DNA of 64,000 nt, taken from contig NZ_CP040896.1 of assembly GCF_006337165.1 (NCBI RefSeq), positions 682,001-746,000 on the forward strand, in the 5' to 3' direction. The position numbers and the translations under genes are program-made. The notes below the pieces were generated by a model. It worked only from the letters and a program-made list of their open reading frames with translations. It did not search any database and had not been told where the DNA came from. Source of the stretch: Hymenobacter jejuensis (GTDB lineage: Bacteria > Bacteroidota > Bacteroidia > Cytophagales > Hymenobacteraceae). This document shows positions 53,038 to 61,903 of this stretch, piece by piece; position 1 is the stretch's first letter; every line of letters starts with the position of its first letter.

Positions 53038-53655
53038 TTAGTCCTTGATGGGTTGTTGCGCATACTGCACGTTGAATTCCAGGGAAGCGCTCAGCGCCAG
53101 CGGACGCGTTAGGCGGCGGCGGTTGGTACCGGATATTTCCAGGGTAAACCAGTCGGCCCGCAGGTACTCCAGCAGGTTAGGCTCGCCCTGCATCTCCATA
53201 GAAATATGCGAAGCGTGCACGTTGCGGCTGCTAAACGAAGCAATCGGGACTTTGCGGCTGTTGGCCGCCAAAAAGCAGTTGCCGGTTTCGAGGGCAGCCA
53301 GGGTGGGTGTGCCCCGGCCAATGTTGGTGCCCGCGCCGGGGTTCCAGTCGAGTTGGGCGCGGCGCAGCGTTACAGCCGTAACGCCCGGTCGGGTCAGCGG
53401 CGCCAAGCAGGCCAGCGAGCCCGGCAACGTGGTCTCACACAGGTAGATAAGATCCATGCCCGGATCGATGCGCAGGTTGATGGCCCGCGTATTGACGCCG
53501 AAGGTCGAACGCAACGAGCGGCGCAGGCCTTCGTGTTGGGCAATGGTCAATTCGACGCCCAATACAACGGGCATCTGGGTGGTGGGTGGCAAATACGGGC
53601 GGTTCATTCCCAACGAGTTAGCAATCTGGGTGTGCATCAGGAGCAAGCAGAGCAA
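53038..53655 (-). CDS. Hypothetical, probably exported protein
   Basis: A frame of 205 codons from a TTG at 53655. A leader-like segment (LLCLLLMHTQIANSLG) precedes MNRPYLPPTTQMP, so the mature part probably starts there. In-frame sequence upstream of 53655 stays open, so the true start is uncertain. The body is beta-prone with several short strands (VVLGVELTIA, RADWFTLEISG, ASLEFNVQYA) and three cysteines. I do not recognise a family. The stop is separated from the HMA gene by a shared terminator. Confidence 0.55.
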   Translation of the reverse strand: MLCLLLMHTQIANSLGMNRPYLPPTTQMPVVLGVELTIAQHEGLRRSLRSTFGVNTRAINLRIDPGMDLIYLCETTLPGSLACLAPLTRPGVTAVTLRRAQLDWNPGAGTNIGRGTPTLAALETGNCFLAANSRKVPIASFSSRNVHASHISMEMQGEPNLLEYLRADWFTLEISGTNRRRLTRPLALSASLEFNVQYAQQPIKD

Positions 53656-53865
53656 ACGGTGGTGTCGGGGGCGGAGCGTACGGAGGAAGATTGCAAAAAG
53701 ATACGTGTGCTAGCAAGGGCAGGACGTTTGAAGTAGAGCAAGTGCTGGCAAAAGTAGACCAACACCCAAATAACAGGGGTCGAGATTGTTATCTTCCCAT
53801 AAAAACTTGTTATAATTCGAGAAGAATTAACCTTTCTTTCACCTTCGCTCCCCACAAAACAGCTC

Positions 53866-54603
53866 ATGAAGATTACCTGTCTGCTACTCGACGATGATCC
53901 GCTGGTGCTGGATTTGTTGCAGGCTTACGTGGCAATGACAGACGTTCTGGAAGTGAAAGCGGTCTTTTCCGATCCGCTGGAGGCGCACCGCTACCTACTC
54001 GACCACGAGGTCCAATTGTTGTTTTCGGATGTGACCATGCCTCACCTGAGCGGGCTGGACCTGGTGCGCTCGTTGCGCCAACCGCCGTTGGTCGTGCTCA
54101 TGACCGCGCACCCGCAGTACGCCATGGAAGGCTTCAATCTGGATGTCATTGATTTTCTGCTTAAACCGATTTCGCTGGAGCGATTTCTGCGAGCCGTCAA
54201 TAAGGTATCCAACATCCTACGCGCTACCCTGTCCAGCAGCGACGCCCAACAGGATATGCTTTCGGGCTGGGGCTCGTTTTTTATTCGCACCGATTCGCAG
54301 TTTGTGCGCCTGCATTACCGCGACGTGCTCTACATCGAGGCGCTGAAGGATTTCACCAAAATCAACACGGCGGATGGAAGGACGCACCTCACGCTGGTCA
54401 ATCTGAAAAATCTGGAAGAGCAGTTGCCGCCCGGGCTTTTTGTGCGCACGCACCGCTCCTATCTTGTCAATTCGGCCCTGATCGAGTCGGTGAGCAATCT
54501 GGAGATCCGCGTTGGGGGCCACGTACTGCCCCTGGGCCAAACTTACCGCGAACGCGTAACAGAGCGGGTGGTCAATCGGAGCCTTATCCGGCGGCAGAAT
54601 TAG
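53866..54603 (+). CDS. LytTR-family response regulator
   Basis: A 245-residue two-domain regulator. Residues 1-120 are a receiver: LLLDDDPLVL holds the acidic pair, LFSDVTMPHLSG the phospho-accepting aspartate, VVLMTAHP the threonine and DFLLKPIS the lysine. Residues 145-240 are a LytTR DNA-binding domain (IRTDSQFVRLHYRDVLYIEAL, later FVRTHRSYLVN). Its last 20 bases overlap the 3' end of a histidine kinase gene on the opposite strand, the likely partner by location only. Confidence 0.93.
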   Translation: MKITCLLLDDDPLVLDLLQAYVAMTDVLEVKAVFSDPLEAHRYLLDHEVQLLFSDVTMPHLSGLDLVRSLRQPPLVVLMTAHPQYAMEGFNLDVIDFLLKPISLERFLRAVNKVSNILRATLSSSDAQQDMLSGWGSFFIRTDSQFVRLHYRDVLYIEALKDFTKINTADGRTHLTLVNLKNLEEQLPPGLFVRTHRSYLVNSALIESVSNLEIRVGGHVLPLGQTYRERVTERVVNRSLIRRQN

Positions 54604-56707
54604 CTTCGCTCTCCGTTTGCGCTTCCTGCTCAGTGGTTTGCAACGAATGCAGCGAAACCGAATCCTGAGCGGTGTGCAGCGTAAACCGGAACGTACTGCC
54701 CCACCCTACCCGGCTGCTAAACGTTAGCTCGCCGCCGTTGCGCTCCACAAAGTCTTTGCACAGCCGCAGGCCCAGACCGGTGCCCTTTTCCTTGTCGGTT
54801 CCGAGCGTGGAGTGCGGCTCGTCGGCCCCAAATATTTTTTCCTGGTCGGCGACCGGAATGCCTACGCCCGTATCCGTCACGGCGATTTCCCACATCGCGC
54901 TGCGCCGCACCGCCGATACCGTTACGGTGCCGCCTTCGGGCGTAAATTTGATGGCGTTGCTTAGCAGGTTACGTAGAATCAGGCGCGTCATGTTGAGGTC
55001 GGCGCGGACCACACTGGGTTCTCGTACCTCGTTGATTAACAATATGTTCTTGCGGTCAGCGTCACCCAGCAGAAAAGCCTGAGTTTCCTCGATGAGCGCA
55101 TCCAGACGCAGCCGCTCACTGCGGGCTCCTTCGCCTTGCATCTGTGACGCCGACCAGTTGAGCAGGTTATCGAGCAGCCGCAACGTGCCGTCGAGCATGC
55201 GCGTCAGGCGGTCGGTGTGGGCTTGCATGCGCTCGGTAGGCACTGTGCCCATGTTGATCAGGGCCAGCAGCGAATATAAGGAGCTCAGGGGCGTACGCAA
55301 ATCGTGCGAAATCACCGAAAAAAGCGTGTCTTTGGTTCGGTTGATGCGATCCAACTCCTCCTTTTGGCGTTGAATAGAGTCGTTTTTTCGCGCCAGCAAG
55401 CTGTTGATGCGCAGCTGCTGTTGCCGGTTACGGTACAGGGCCACTACCGCCGTCAGCAGGAGCACCGCAGCCGTAGCCAGCAGGTAGAGCAGTATTTTCT
55501 GGCGATACAGCGCCGCTTCCTGCAACTGCCGGTTTTTGGTTAAGAGTTGGATTTCGCGCTCTTTTTTCTCGGTTTCATACCGCAACTGCAATTCTGCGAT
55601 CTGAGCCGAACGTTGCTCTGCGAACGTGCTGTCCTGCAGGTGGTTATACTGATTTAGCGCCTGCACTGACTTACGGTACTCGTGCGCGTGCTCGTACACA
55701 GCCGCCAGGTTTTGGTAAAGATTGCTAAGCAATACCTTCGAGCGGTCGAGGCGGGCCGCGGGAATAGCCTCCAACAGATAGTGGGCAGCCGAGGCTTGGT
55801 CGTGAAGCGAATCGTGGGCAGTAGCCAGTGCTTGCAAAGTCGTGGCGCGCAGACCGGGCGGAGTTGCTACGGGCATATTCTGAACGGCCTGCTTGTAGAA
55901 ACCAGCCGCCAATTCGTAGCTACCCATTGCCTGATAAATGCTGCCCATGGTGCTGAACGTCCGTCCTGTGCGAGCGCTATCGTGGAGAGCCGAAGAGCCG
56001 TCTAAAGCCTGATGCAAGTAGTAAAGCGCCCGGCTGTAGTGGTGCTGTTGCGCCATCGCAAACCCAATGCGGTTGAGCGCTGTCACTTGCTCGGGGTCAT
56101 CGCCCAATACCTTCCAAGTGGCAAAAGCACGCTCGTAGGCGGCCAGTGCCTTGGGCCACGCTTGCTGGCTGGCATACAACTCGCCCAGCAGGCCGAATAC
56201 CCGTGCTTCGCCCGAAGAATTCCGTGATTTGGCAAAGGCCACCAAGGCTTTTTGGTACGTATCACGGGCTTGGCCAGTGTCGCCTTGCACAAACTGCGCG
56301 TGTCCGAGATAGCTAAGCGCCGTTGCAGCGCCTTGCGCATCGCCTAACTGCTGCTGCAACCGCAACGCGCGGCGGAAATGCAGCAAGGCCCGCCCATAAT
56401 GGCGCAACGACAAATGGGCTGAGCCCACGGCGAGATACGCTTTGGCCATCTTTCGCGGATCGGAGCCGACCTGGGCGCGCTGCAGATTTCGTTTGGCTTG
56501 TTGCAGCGTGATGCTGGCTTCCGTGACGAGTGGCGCAGGCTGGGTTGAAGTCTGATAAGCTGTTTCCGGAGCTGGGGCCGCTATCAGGTTTTGCTCCTGC
56601 ACATAGGAGAAAACAACCGTCAGGAAAGCCACCAGCAAGACCACAGTACCCCCCAGCAACAGCAGGCGGTAGTAGGATTTTGACAGCAAAAGGGACAACA
56701 ACTTCAT
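54584..56707 (-). CDS. Histidine kinase with TPR sensor region
   Basis: A 707-residue membrane kinase. One helix lies near residues 15-35, then about seven TPR-like repeats (residues 75-370, for example RALLHFRRALRLQQQLG), a coiled coil, a second helix (ILLYLLATAAVLLLTAVVALY), a HisKA domain with SHDLRTPLSS and an ATPase domain (LLSNAIKFTPEGG, DTGVGIP, GTGLGLRLCKDF). The TPR block has no secretion signal other than the first helix, so it should be periplasmic between the two helices. LytTR regulators more often pair with LytS-type kinases, so this pairing would be a HisKA variant. Confidence 0.9.
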   Translation of the reverse strand: MKLLSLLLSKSYYRLLLLGGTVVLLVAFLTVVFSYVQEQNLIAAPAPETAYQTSTQPAPLVTEASITLQQAKRNLQRAQVGSDPRKMAKAYLAVGSAHLSLRHYGRALLHFRRALRLQQQLGDAQGAATALSYLGHAQFVQGDTGQARDTYQKALVAFAKSRNSSGEARVFGLLGELYASQQAWPKALAAYERAFATWKVLGDDPEQVTALNRIGFAMAQQHHYSRALYYLHQALDGSSALHDSARTGRTFSTMGSIYQAMGSYELAAGFYKQAVQNMPVATPPGLRATTLQALATAHDSLHDQASAAHYLLEAIPAARLDRSKVLLSNLYQNLAAVYEHAHEYRKSVQALNQYNHLQDSTFAEQRSAQIAELQLRYETEKKEREIQLLTKNRQLQEAALYRQKILLYLLATAAVLLLTAVVALYRNRQQQLRINSLLARKNDSIQRQKEELDRINRTKDTLFSVISHDLRTPLSSLYSLLALINMGTVPTERMQAHTDRLTRMLDGTLRLLDNLLNWSASQMQGEGARSERLRLDALIEETQAFLLGDADRKNILLINEVREPSVVRADLNMTRLILRNLLSNAIKFTPEGGTVTVSAVRRSAMWEIAVTDTGVGIPVADQEKIFGADEPHSTLGTDKEKGTGLGLRLCKDFVERNGGELTFSSRVGWGSTFRFTLHTAQDSVSLHSLQTTEQEAQTESEANSAAG

Positions 56708-57001
56708 TATCTCAAATAGCTATGACAAGAGACTTAAGCCTGTCCGCACTCGATTAATTGGGCAGCGAATGATAAGGACAATTATCGGTATATCAACGCT
56801 TTAGAGTGGAATTGCTCGGTTTGCCCAGACGCTTATCAGAAGAATAAAATCCTTTCTAAAAATTATACTAGTGCGTCGCCTGCTACGGCAATATTTCTCC
56901 TTTTGATCTCTACATGAATTGTCAGGCAGCCGAGAGGGTGCACCATGTCTTTCGATATTGCGGCGGTAACACTACGGAGAACGGGCAATCTTTTTGTCTT
57001 G
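56708..57001. other. Gene-free stretch upstream of the histidine kinase
   Basis: I see no credible gene, exact TAnnTTTG box or strong hairpin in this part of the gap. The long stem at 57002-57067 fills most of the rest. The kinase promoter should lie here but cannot be placed. Confidence 0.4.
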
Positions 57002-57067
57002 ATAATTGCCCTGACACACAAAAGCCGCTTCAGCGCTGAGGCAGCTTTTGTGTGTCAGGGCAATTAT
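57002..57067. terminator. Long terminator stem after crtW
   Basis: 57002-57025 is the exact reverse complement of 57044-57067 (24 pairs). The intervening 18 bases contain the palindrome TCAGCGCTGA and extend the stem. It ends the ispH-crtW unit on the minus strand. Confidence 0.8.
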
Positions 57068-57091
57068 TTGATTTTCAGTACTATATCATGC

Positions 57092-57835
57092 CTATCCTAT
57101 TGCGTCTTTGGCGCGCCACAAGCGCCACCACGGCAAATAAGGCTGGTCGTGGTGCTCATAGTGATAGCCGAAGAAATAACAGCTCAGGAAGGCCCAGGCA
57201 TGGTGCCGAAACTGACTGCGCGACTTATGCGGATTGTCGGTGGCGTGCTCACCCCGGTGCGGCAAGTAGGTGCCGAAAAAAAACAATTGCACAGTAGCCA
57301 GCACCGCTGGTATCATCCAGAAAGCGATGACGTTGGCCATCGGGAAGGCAAGCTTGAGCACGTTGTAGGTAAGGGCCATAAGCGCCACTTGCCACCACGT
57401 TACGTAGTTCCAGGCGAAGCGGGCCAGCCACGGCAGAAAACTGGCATGACGACCATCGTGGAAATCGGGGTCGTCTTCGGTGGCCACGTGGCGGTGGTGC
57501 TGGTGGTGCTTGGGCAGCATTCGCGGAAACCAGTTGAAGGCAAACAGTAAGGCCGTAACTGTCCCGATAAAATTGTTTAGCCGCTTGTGCGGGCTTACGA
57601 CGCCGTGCATGGCGTCGTGGGCGGTGATGAACAAGCCCGTGTACAAATGCGTCTGGAGCAGCAGCAGCAGGTAAGGCCACGGCGTCAGCCAGTTGGGGCG
57701 GTAATAGGCCAGCAAATACGTCAGCAGGGCCGCCCAAGCCACCACAATTGCGCCCGCAATCAGCACGCCGGTATAGCCTACCGGCGTTGGCTTGAGGCGC
57801 ACTAGTGCATTTGGCTCCGAAACTACCTGCATCAT
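57092..57835 (-). CDS. crtW: Beta-carotene ketolase, CrtW type
   Basis: A 247-residue membrane di-iron enzyme with four helices. The histidine boxes HDAMHG, LPKHHQHHRHVA followed by DDPDFHDG, and FGYHYEHHDQPYLPWWRLW are those of CrtW ketolases, and FGTYLPHRGEH is a further CrtW-type signature. It introduces keto groups at C4 of carotenoid rings. It lies downstream of ispH in the same direction and 2 kb from crtB, so it belongs to the pigment locus. Start may be either of two adjacent ATGs. Confidence 0.85.
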   Translation of the reverse strand: MMQVVSEPNALVRLKPTPVGYTGVLIAGAIVVAWAALLTYLLAYYRPNWLTPWPYLLLLLQTHLYTGLFITAHDAMHGVVSPHKRLNNFIGTVTALLFAFNWFPRMLPKHHQHHRHVATEDDPDFHDGRHASFLPWLARFAWNYVTWWQVALMALTYNVLKLAFPMANVIAFWMIPAVLATVQLFFFGTYLPHRGEHATDNPHKSRSQFRHHAWAFLSCYFFGYHYEHHDQPYLPWWRLWRAKDAIG

Positions 57836-57862
57836 AGTTATTTTATACTTTTTTATAAGTTA

Positions 57863-57873
57863 TTTATAATCAA
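57863..57873. repeat. Dispersed AT-rich motif, one mismatch
   Basis: TTTATAATCAA followed by CAACTTACAA, touching the 3' end of ispH in the ispH-crtW gap. Confidence 0.45.
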
Positions 57874-57877
57874 CAAC

Positions 57878-58726
57878 TTACAAACTAAGCAGCGCATCGC
57901 GCACGTCTTCCATCAGCCACATGGGAGTACTGGTGGCCCCGCAGATGCCCACGGAGTCGCCGGGCTGGAACCACCCGGCCTGAATTTCCTCGACTTTAGA
58001 GATGAAATGCGTGCGCGGATTGGTGTCTTTGCACACTTGGTAGAGCACCTTTCCGTTGCTGCTTTTGGTGCCCGACACAAACACGATTTGGTCGTACTGC
58101 GCCGCAAACTTGCGCAAGTCTTTGTCGCGGTTGCTTACCTGCCTACAAATCGTGTCGTTGGCATTCACGGCGTAACCGCGCTGCTCCAGCTCGCCTTTGA
58201 TGCGGTAAAAGCTATCGGTGCTCTTGGTGGTCTGGCTATACAGCGTGATGTTGGCCGGCAGCTCGTGGCGCAACAGCTCATCGATATTCTCAAACACGAC
58301 GGCGTCACCGCTGGTCTGGCCGAGCAGGCCGCGCACCTCGGCGTGGCCGTGCTTGCCGTAGATAAAGATCTGCTCGCGCTTATCGTAGCTGGTTTTGATG
58401 CGGTTTTGCAGCTTCAACACCACTGGGCACGAGGCGTCGATCAGCGTTAGGTTGTTTTGAAGCGCCATCTGGTAGGTGCTTGGCGGCTCGCCGTGGGCCC
58501 GAATCAATACTTTTTCATTGCGAAGCTGCGCGAAGGTTTCGTAATCGATGATGCGCAGGCCACGCTTTTCCAGGCGCTCCACTTCTTCGTCGTTGTGCAC
58601 GATGTCGCCAAGGCAATAGAGGTACGCTTCCTCCGCTAGGATGTCTTCAGCCATCTGGATGGCATAGATGACGCCGAAACAGAAGCCGGAATTGGGGTCG
58701 ATACGGACGCTCAGATGGTGCGGCAT
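57878..58726 (-). CDS. ispH: HMBPP reductase IspH
   Basis: A 282-residue iron-sulfur enzyme of the MEP isoprenoid pathway that makes isopentenyl and dimethylallyl diphosphate. Cysteines in NSGFCFGV, LIDASCPVV and VGICGATSTP ligate the cluster, and GKHGHAEVRGLLG carries the catalytic acid region. Length is normal. Placement next to crtW couples precursor supply with carotenoid production, and the same precursors feed the prenyl synthase at 11.6 kb. Confidence 0.95.
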   Translation of the reverse strand: MPHHLSVRIDPNSGFCFGVIYAIQMAEDILAEEAYLYCLGDIVHNDEEVERLEKRGLRIIDYETFAQLRNEKVLIRAHGEPPSTYQMALQNNLTLIDASCPVVLKLQNRIKTSYDKREQIFIYGKHGHAEVRGLLGQTSGDAVVFENIDELLRHELPANITLYSQTTKSTDSFYRIKGELEQRGYAVNANDTICRQVSNRDKDLRKFAAQYDQIVFVSGTKSSNGKVLYQVCKDTNPRTHFISKVEEIQAGWFQPGDSVGICGATSTPMWLMEDVRDALLSL

Positions 58727-58938
58727 AGCTCGGTAACCACGAAAGCAATCAGAAAGTTATAACTGAACCGGTGGCATTTGAAGATACGGAATCTCTCCCC
58801 CATACGGTTCAGCTATCTGAAACAGAATCAGGACCAAGATGCTGCGTATTTTTAGCCTTGAGCTTTCAGGCACTTTCTATGAACTCAGGCAGCGCTAAGA
58901 ATTTAGTGCCGAAGCCGCTTCTACACAAACGCTTGATT

Positions 58939-58991
58939 ATGAACTATATGCAAAAAGCCCCGCAGTGCGGGGCTTTTTGCATATAGTTCAT
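58939..58991. terminator. Near-perfect 53-base palindrome, terminator
   Basis: 58939-58964 is the exact reverse complement of 58966-58991, with a single G between, so 26 pairs are possible on paper. The centre is GC-rich (GCCCCGCA) and runs of A and T border it. It lies between the stop at 58999 and ispH and should end the crtI-crtB unit. Confidence 0.8.
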
Positions 58992-58998
58992 ACCTATT

Positions 58999-59526
58999 TT
59001 ACTCCGTTATGCGCGCTAGTTGCTGCGCTTCGGCGCCGCTTACGTGGCTGCGCTCGATCAGGAAACCACGTACCGTGCGGAAGGCTTCCGCGTCCAGCCC
59101 CGATTTTGGGTGATTCAGCAACGCACTGAGCAGCACTTGTTTGTCTTCTTCTACGTGTTGGCTCAGGCCCAAAAAGCTCGGCAAGTTAGTCTCGACGCTA
59201 AAGCGCAGAAACCGCACTTCGGCATTGGTCGGGTTCAGCGCGACGGCTTGTTCAAACGTACGGCTGGCGTCCTGCACATACGTGAGCTTGTTGAACATAG
59301 AAGCATCGCGGGCCCGAATGGCTTCAGCCGCTCCTTTGTAAGCCAGCACCACGGCGTCGCGCTCGTTGTAGTCGGCCATGAGCTGATAAAACTTTTCGCC
59401 CGCCTTTTTGTCGGCAGCGGCTTGTTCATAATGACGACGCAGGTTGGGCAGGTGATAGGGCGAGCTAGCGGGCACGGCAGCGGGTAAGGTGAAAAGCAGC
59501 GAAAGAAAGATAACAAGCAGCTTCAC
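58999..59526 (-). CDS. Exported TPR-like protein in the carotenoid unit
   Basis: A 175-residue protein with a signal peptide (LLVIFLSLLFTLPAAVPA). The mature part is helical: YHLPNLRRHYEQAAADKK, then AYKGAAEAIRARDA and TFEQAVALNPTNAEVRFLR, the last a recognisable TPR helix pair. It starts 18 bases after the crtB stop, so it is co-transcribed with crtI and crtB. No enzyme motif is visible. A scaffold role in pigment placement is possible but not supported by sequence. Confidence 0.7.
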   Translation of the reverse strand: MKLLVIFLSLLFTLPAAVPASSPYHLPNLRRHYEQAAADKKAGEKFYQLMADYNERDAVVLAYKGAAEAIRARDASMFNKLTYVQDASRTFEQAVALNPTNAEVRFLRFSVETNLPSFLGLSQHVEEDKQVLLSALLNHPKSGLDAEAFRTVRGFLIERSHVSGAEAQQLARITE

Positions 59527-59544
59527 GCGGCATAGAATTCGTGA

Positions 59545-60387
59545 TCAGATGGCCCGCAGGCGAAAGCGAAAGTACGACCCCAGCAGCAATAACAGCTTGG
59601 TGTTGTCGGGAACGCGCACCCGGCCGCCCAAAATTCGTGCCGCAGGTAGCTGCCGGATCTTGTGGAAAAGCTTCAGATAATACACATAGGCCAAGTACAC
59701 GCCCAGCTTCGCCGAGCGTGGCAGCTGCATAATGCCCACATACGCCGCATCAAAATCGGCCCGGATATCGGCCTCTATTTCACGCTTCACCTCGTCGTTG
59801 AAGGTTTCGTAGCAAACGCCCGGAAAATAGACGCGGCCCCGCTCTTCGTAGTCGGATCGGATGTCGCGCAGAAAATTCACCTTCTGAAAAGCGGCTCCCA
59901 AGCGGCAGGCGGGCTCCCGCAGCTGCTCAAACTGGGCTTGGTCGCCTTCGCAGAAGATGCGCAAACACATCAGGCCTACTACTTCCGCCGAGCCGTAGAT
60001 GTATTCGTTGTACAACGACTGGTTGTAGCTCTGGTCTTCCAGATCCATTTCCATGCTCCGCAAAAAGGCGTCAATAAACTCTTTATCAATGCCGTAGCGG
60101 TGCACCATCAACTGGAAAGCGTGCAGCACCGGGCTCAAGCTAAAGCGCATATCGAGCGCTTCGTAAGTCTGGCGCTTGAAGTCGGCAAACAAGGCGGCTT
60201 TGTCGTGGTCGTGGAACGTATCCACGATTTCGTCGGCCCAGCGCACAAAGCCATATACGGCGTACACCGGCAGGTGAAAGCGCGCATCGAGTGTGCGAAT
60301 ACCCAGCGTAAACGACGTGCTGTAGCGCTTGGTAATCAGCTTACTACACGCCAAGCTGGTCTGATCGAAGAGGGCAACGTGGTCCAA
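59545..60387 (-). CDS. crtB: Phytoene synthase
   Basis: A 280-residue squalene/phytoene synthase that joins two geranylgeranyl diphosphates. Aspartate motifs WADEIVDTF and FLRDIRSDYEERGRVYFP bind the magnesium-diphosphates, and MDLEDQSY with EYIYGSAEVVGLM is the CrtB signature. It follows crtI after 37 bases, which carry a tandem pair of AGTTAGC, and precedes the TPR-like gene. Confidence 0.95.
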   Translation of the reverse strand: MDHVALFDQTSLACSKLITKRYSTSFTLGIRTLDARFHLPVYAVYGFVRWADEIVDTFHDHDKAALFADFKRQTYEALDMRFSLSPVLHAFQLMVHRYGIDKEFIDAFLRSMEMDLEDQSYNQSLYNEYIYGSAEVVGLMCLRIFCEGDQAQFEQLREPACRLGAAFQKVNFLRDIRSDYEERGRVYFPGVCYETFNDEVKREIEADIRADFDAAYVGIMQLPRSAKLGVYLAYVYYLKLFHKIRQLPAARILGGRVRVPDNTKLLLLLGSYFRFRLRAI

Positions 60388-60391
60388 AATC

Positions 60392-60405
60392 AGTTAGCAG
60401 TTAGC
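60392..60405. repeat. Tandem heptamer AGTTAGC x2 between crtI and crtB
   Basis: Two exact copies (60392-60398, 60399-60405) followed by AATTC. They fill the middle of the 37-base gap before the crtB start codon. A 7-base period is also seen in the sdhA-sdhB repeat, though with different sequence. Confidence 0.6.
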
Positions 60406-60424
60406 AATTCTTGTGAATCGTGTT

Positions 60425-61903
60425 TCATGAGTTCTCCTTCACAACTTCCTTGGCCACCACTTGCCCCGAAATAAGCGAAGGCGGCACTCCCGGCCCCGGC
60501 ACCGTCAGCTGACCTGTGAAATACAAGTTACTGACCTTCTTGCTTTTAAGCGAGGGCTTCAGAATAGCCGTTTGCCGAAGCGTGTTGGCCAAACCGTAGG
60601 CATTGCCCTTAAAGCTATGGTAGTCGCTGACGAAATCGGCGTGGGCGTAGCTGCGCTTAAACACTACGGCGTCGCGGATACTTTGGCCCGTGAGACGCTC
60701 GAGACGGTCCATCATCAGATGGTAATAGCGTTCGCGCGTTTCTTCCGGATCGGCGAGGTCGGGGGCCACGGGCATGAGCAGAAACAGGTTTTCGCAGCCT
60801 TCGGGCGCTACCGACGCATCGGTTTTGCTCGGCACCGACGCGTAAAAAAGCGGCTTAGTAGGCCATTGCGGCTGCTCATAAATTTCTTGAGCGTGGCGGT
60901 TGAAGTCTTCGTCGAAAAACAGATTATGGTGCTGCAAACGCGCCAGTTTCTTGTTGACGCCCAAGTAAAAGAGCAGCGACGACGGCGCCATGGTGCGCGT
61001 ATCCCAGTACTTCTGGTCGTAGTGGCGGTACTCAGGCGCGAGCAGGTGCTGCTCAGCATGATGGTAGTCGGCGCCGGCTACTATTACGTCGGCAGCCCGG
61101 AAGCCGCTGGCCGTGCGCACACCCGTAGCGCGGCCTTTTTCTACTACAATTTCCTGGACCTCTTGCGCACACTCAAGTACAACACCTTGCTCCTGAGCCA
61201 CTTGCACCATGGCCTCCACAATCTTGTGCATGCCCCCCTGCGGATACCATGTGCCAAGGGCCAGATCGGCATAATTCATCAGCGAGTACAGGGCGGGCGT
61301 GTTCTGGGGCGTGGCGCCCAGAAACAGCACCGGAAACTCCATCAGCTTGAGCAGCTTCTCATTGTGAAAAAAGCGGCGCACGTGCTTGCTCATGCTTTGC
61401 AGCACGTCGAGGCGCACGGCATCTACGAGCAGGCGTGGGTCGGCAAACTCCATGAGCGACCGGCCGGGCATGTGCACAAATTTGTTGATGCCGACTTCGT
61501 ACTTATAAGCGGCCTGCCGCAAAAACTCGTCGAGCTGCGCGGCGCTGCCCGGTTCCAGCTCCTCAAACATCTGGCGCAGGGCAGGCATTTGCGCCGGGAT
61601 ATTCAGGAAATCGTTTTCGCCAAAAATGACCGCATACGACGGATCGAGACGCACTAGCTCGTAGAAATCGGCGACTTTGTGCCCGAAACGGCCAAAGTAC
61701 TGCTCGAACACATCCGGCATCCAATACCAGCTTGGGCCCATATCGAAGGTGAAGCCCTCAGCCCGAAACACGCGGGCCCGGCCGCCGGGGCCTTCGTTTT
61801 TTTCCAGCACCGTCACGCGATACCCTGCTTGGGCCAACGAAGTAGCCGCCGACAAACTGGCAAAGCCGGCCCCAATAACAATCGCTGATTTTGCTGCTTG
61901 CAC
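60425..61903 (-). CDS. crtI: Phytoene desaturase
   Basis: A 492-residue FAD enzyme that converts phytoene to lycopene. AIVIGAGFASLSAATSLAQ binds FAD, GGRARVFRAEGFTFDMGPSW is the substrate-side signature, and LYFTGQLTVPGPGVPPSLI followed by SGQVVA is the C-terminal signature of bacterial CrtI. Normal length. First enzyme gene of the crtI-crtB unit, preceded upstream by the ECF-like sigma gene on the same strand. Confidence 0.95.
   Translation of the reverse strand: MQAAKSAIVIGAGFASLSAATSLAQAGYRVTVLEKNEGPGGRARVFRAEGFTFDMGPSWYWMPDVFEQYFGRFGHKVADFYELVRLDPSYAVIFGENDFLNIPAQMPALRQMFEELEPGSAAQLDEFLRQAAYKYEVGINKFVHMPGRSLMEFADPRLLVDAVRLDVLQSMSKHVRRFFHNEKLLKLMEFPVLFLGATPQNTPALYSLMNYADLALGTWYPQGGMHKIVEAMVQVAQEQGVVLECAQEVQEIVVEKGRATGVRTASGFRAADVIVAGADYHHAEQHLLAPEYRHYDQKYWDTRTMAPSSLLFYLGVNKKLARLQHHNLFFDEDFNRHAQEIYEQPQWPTKPLFYASVPSKTDASVAPEGCENLFLLMPVAPDLADPEETRERYYHLMMDRLERLTGQSIRDAVVFKRSYAHADFVSDYHSFKGNAYGLANTLRQTAILKPSLKSKKVSNLYFTGQLTVPGPGVPPSLISGQVVAKEVVKENS

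Noticed and set aside
60461..61657. 398-codon open frame on the plus strand
   Set aside because: It is antisense to crtI, with low-complexity basic composition and no recognisable motif.
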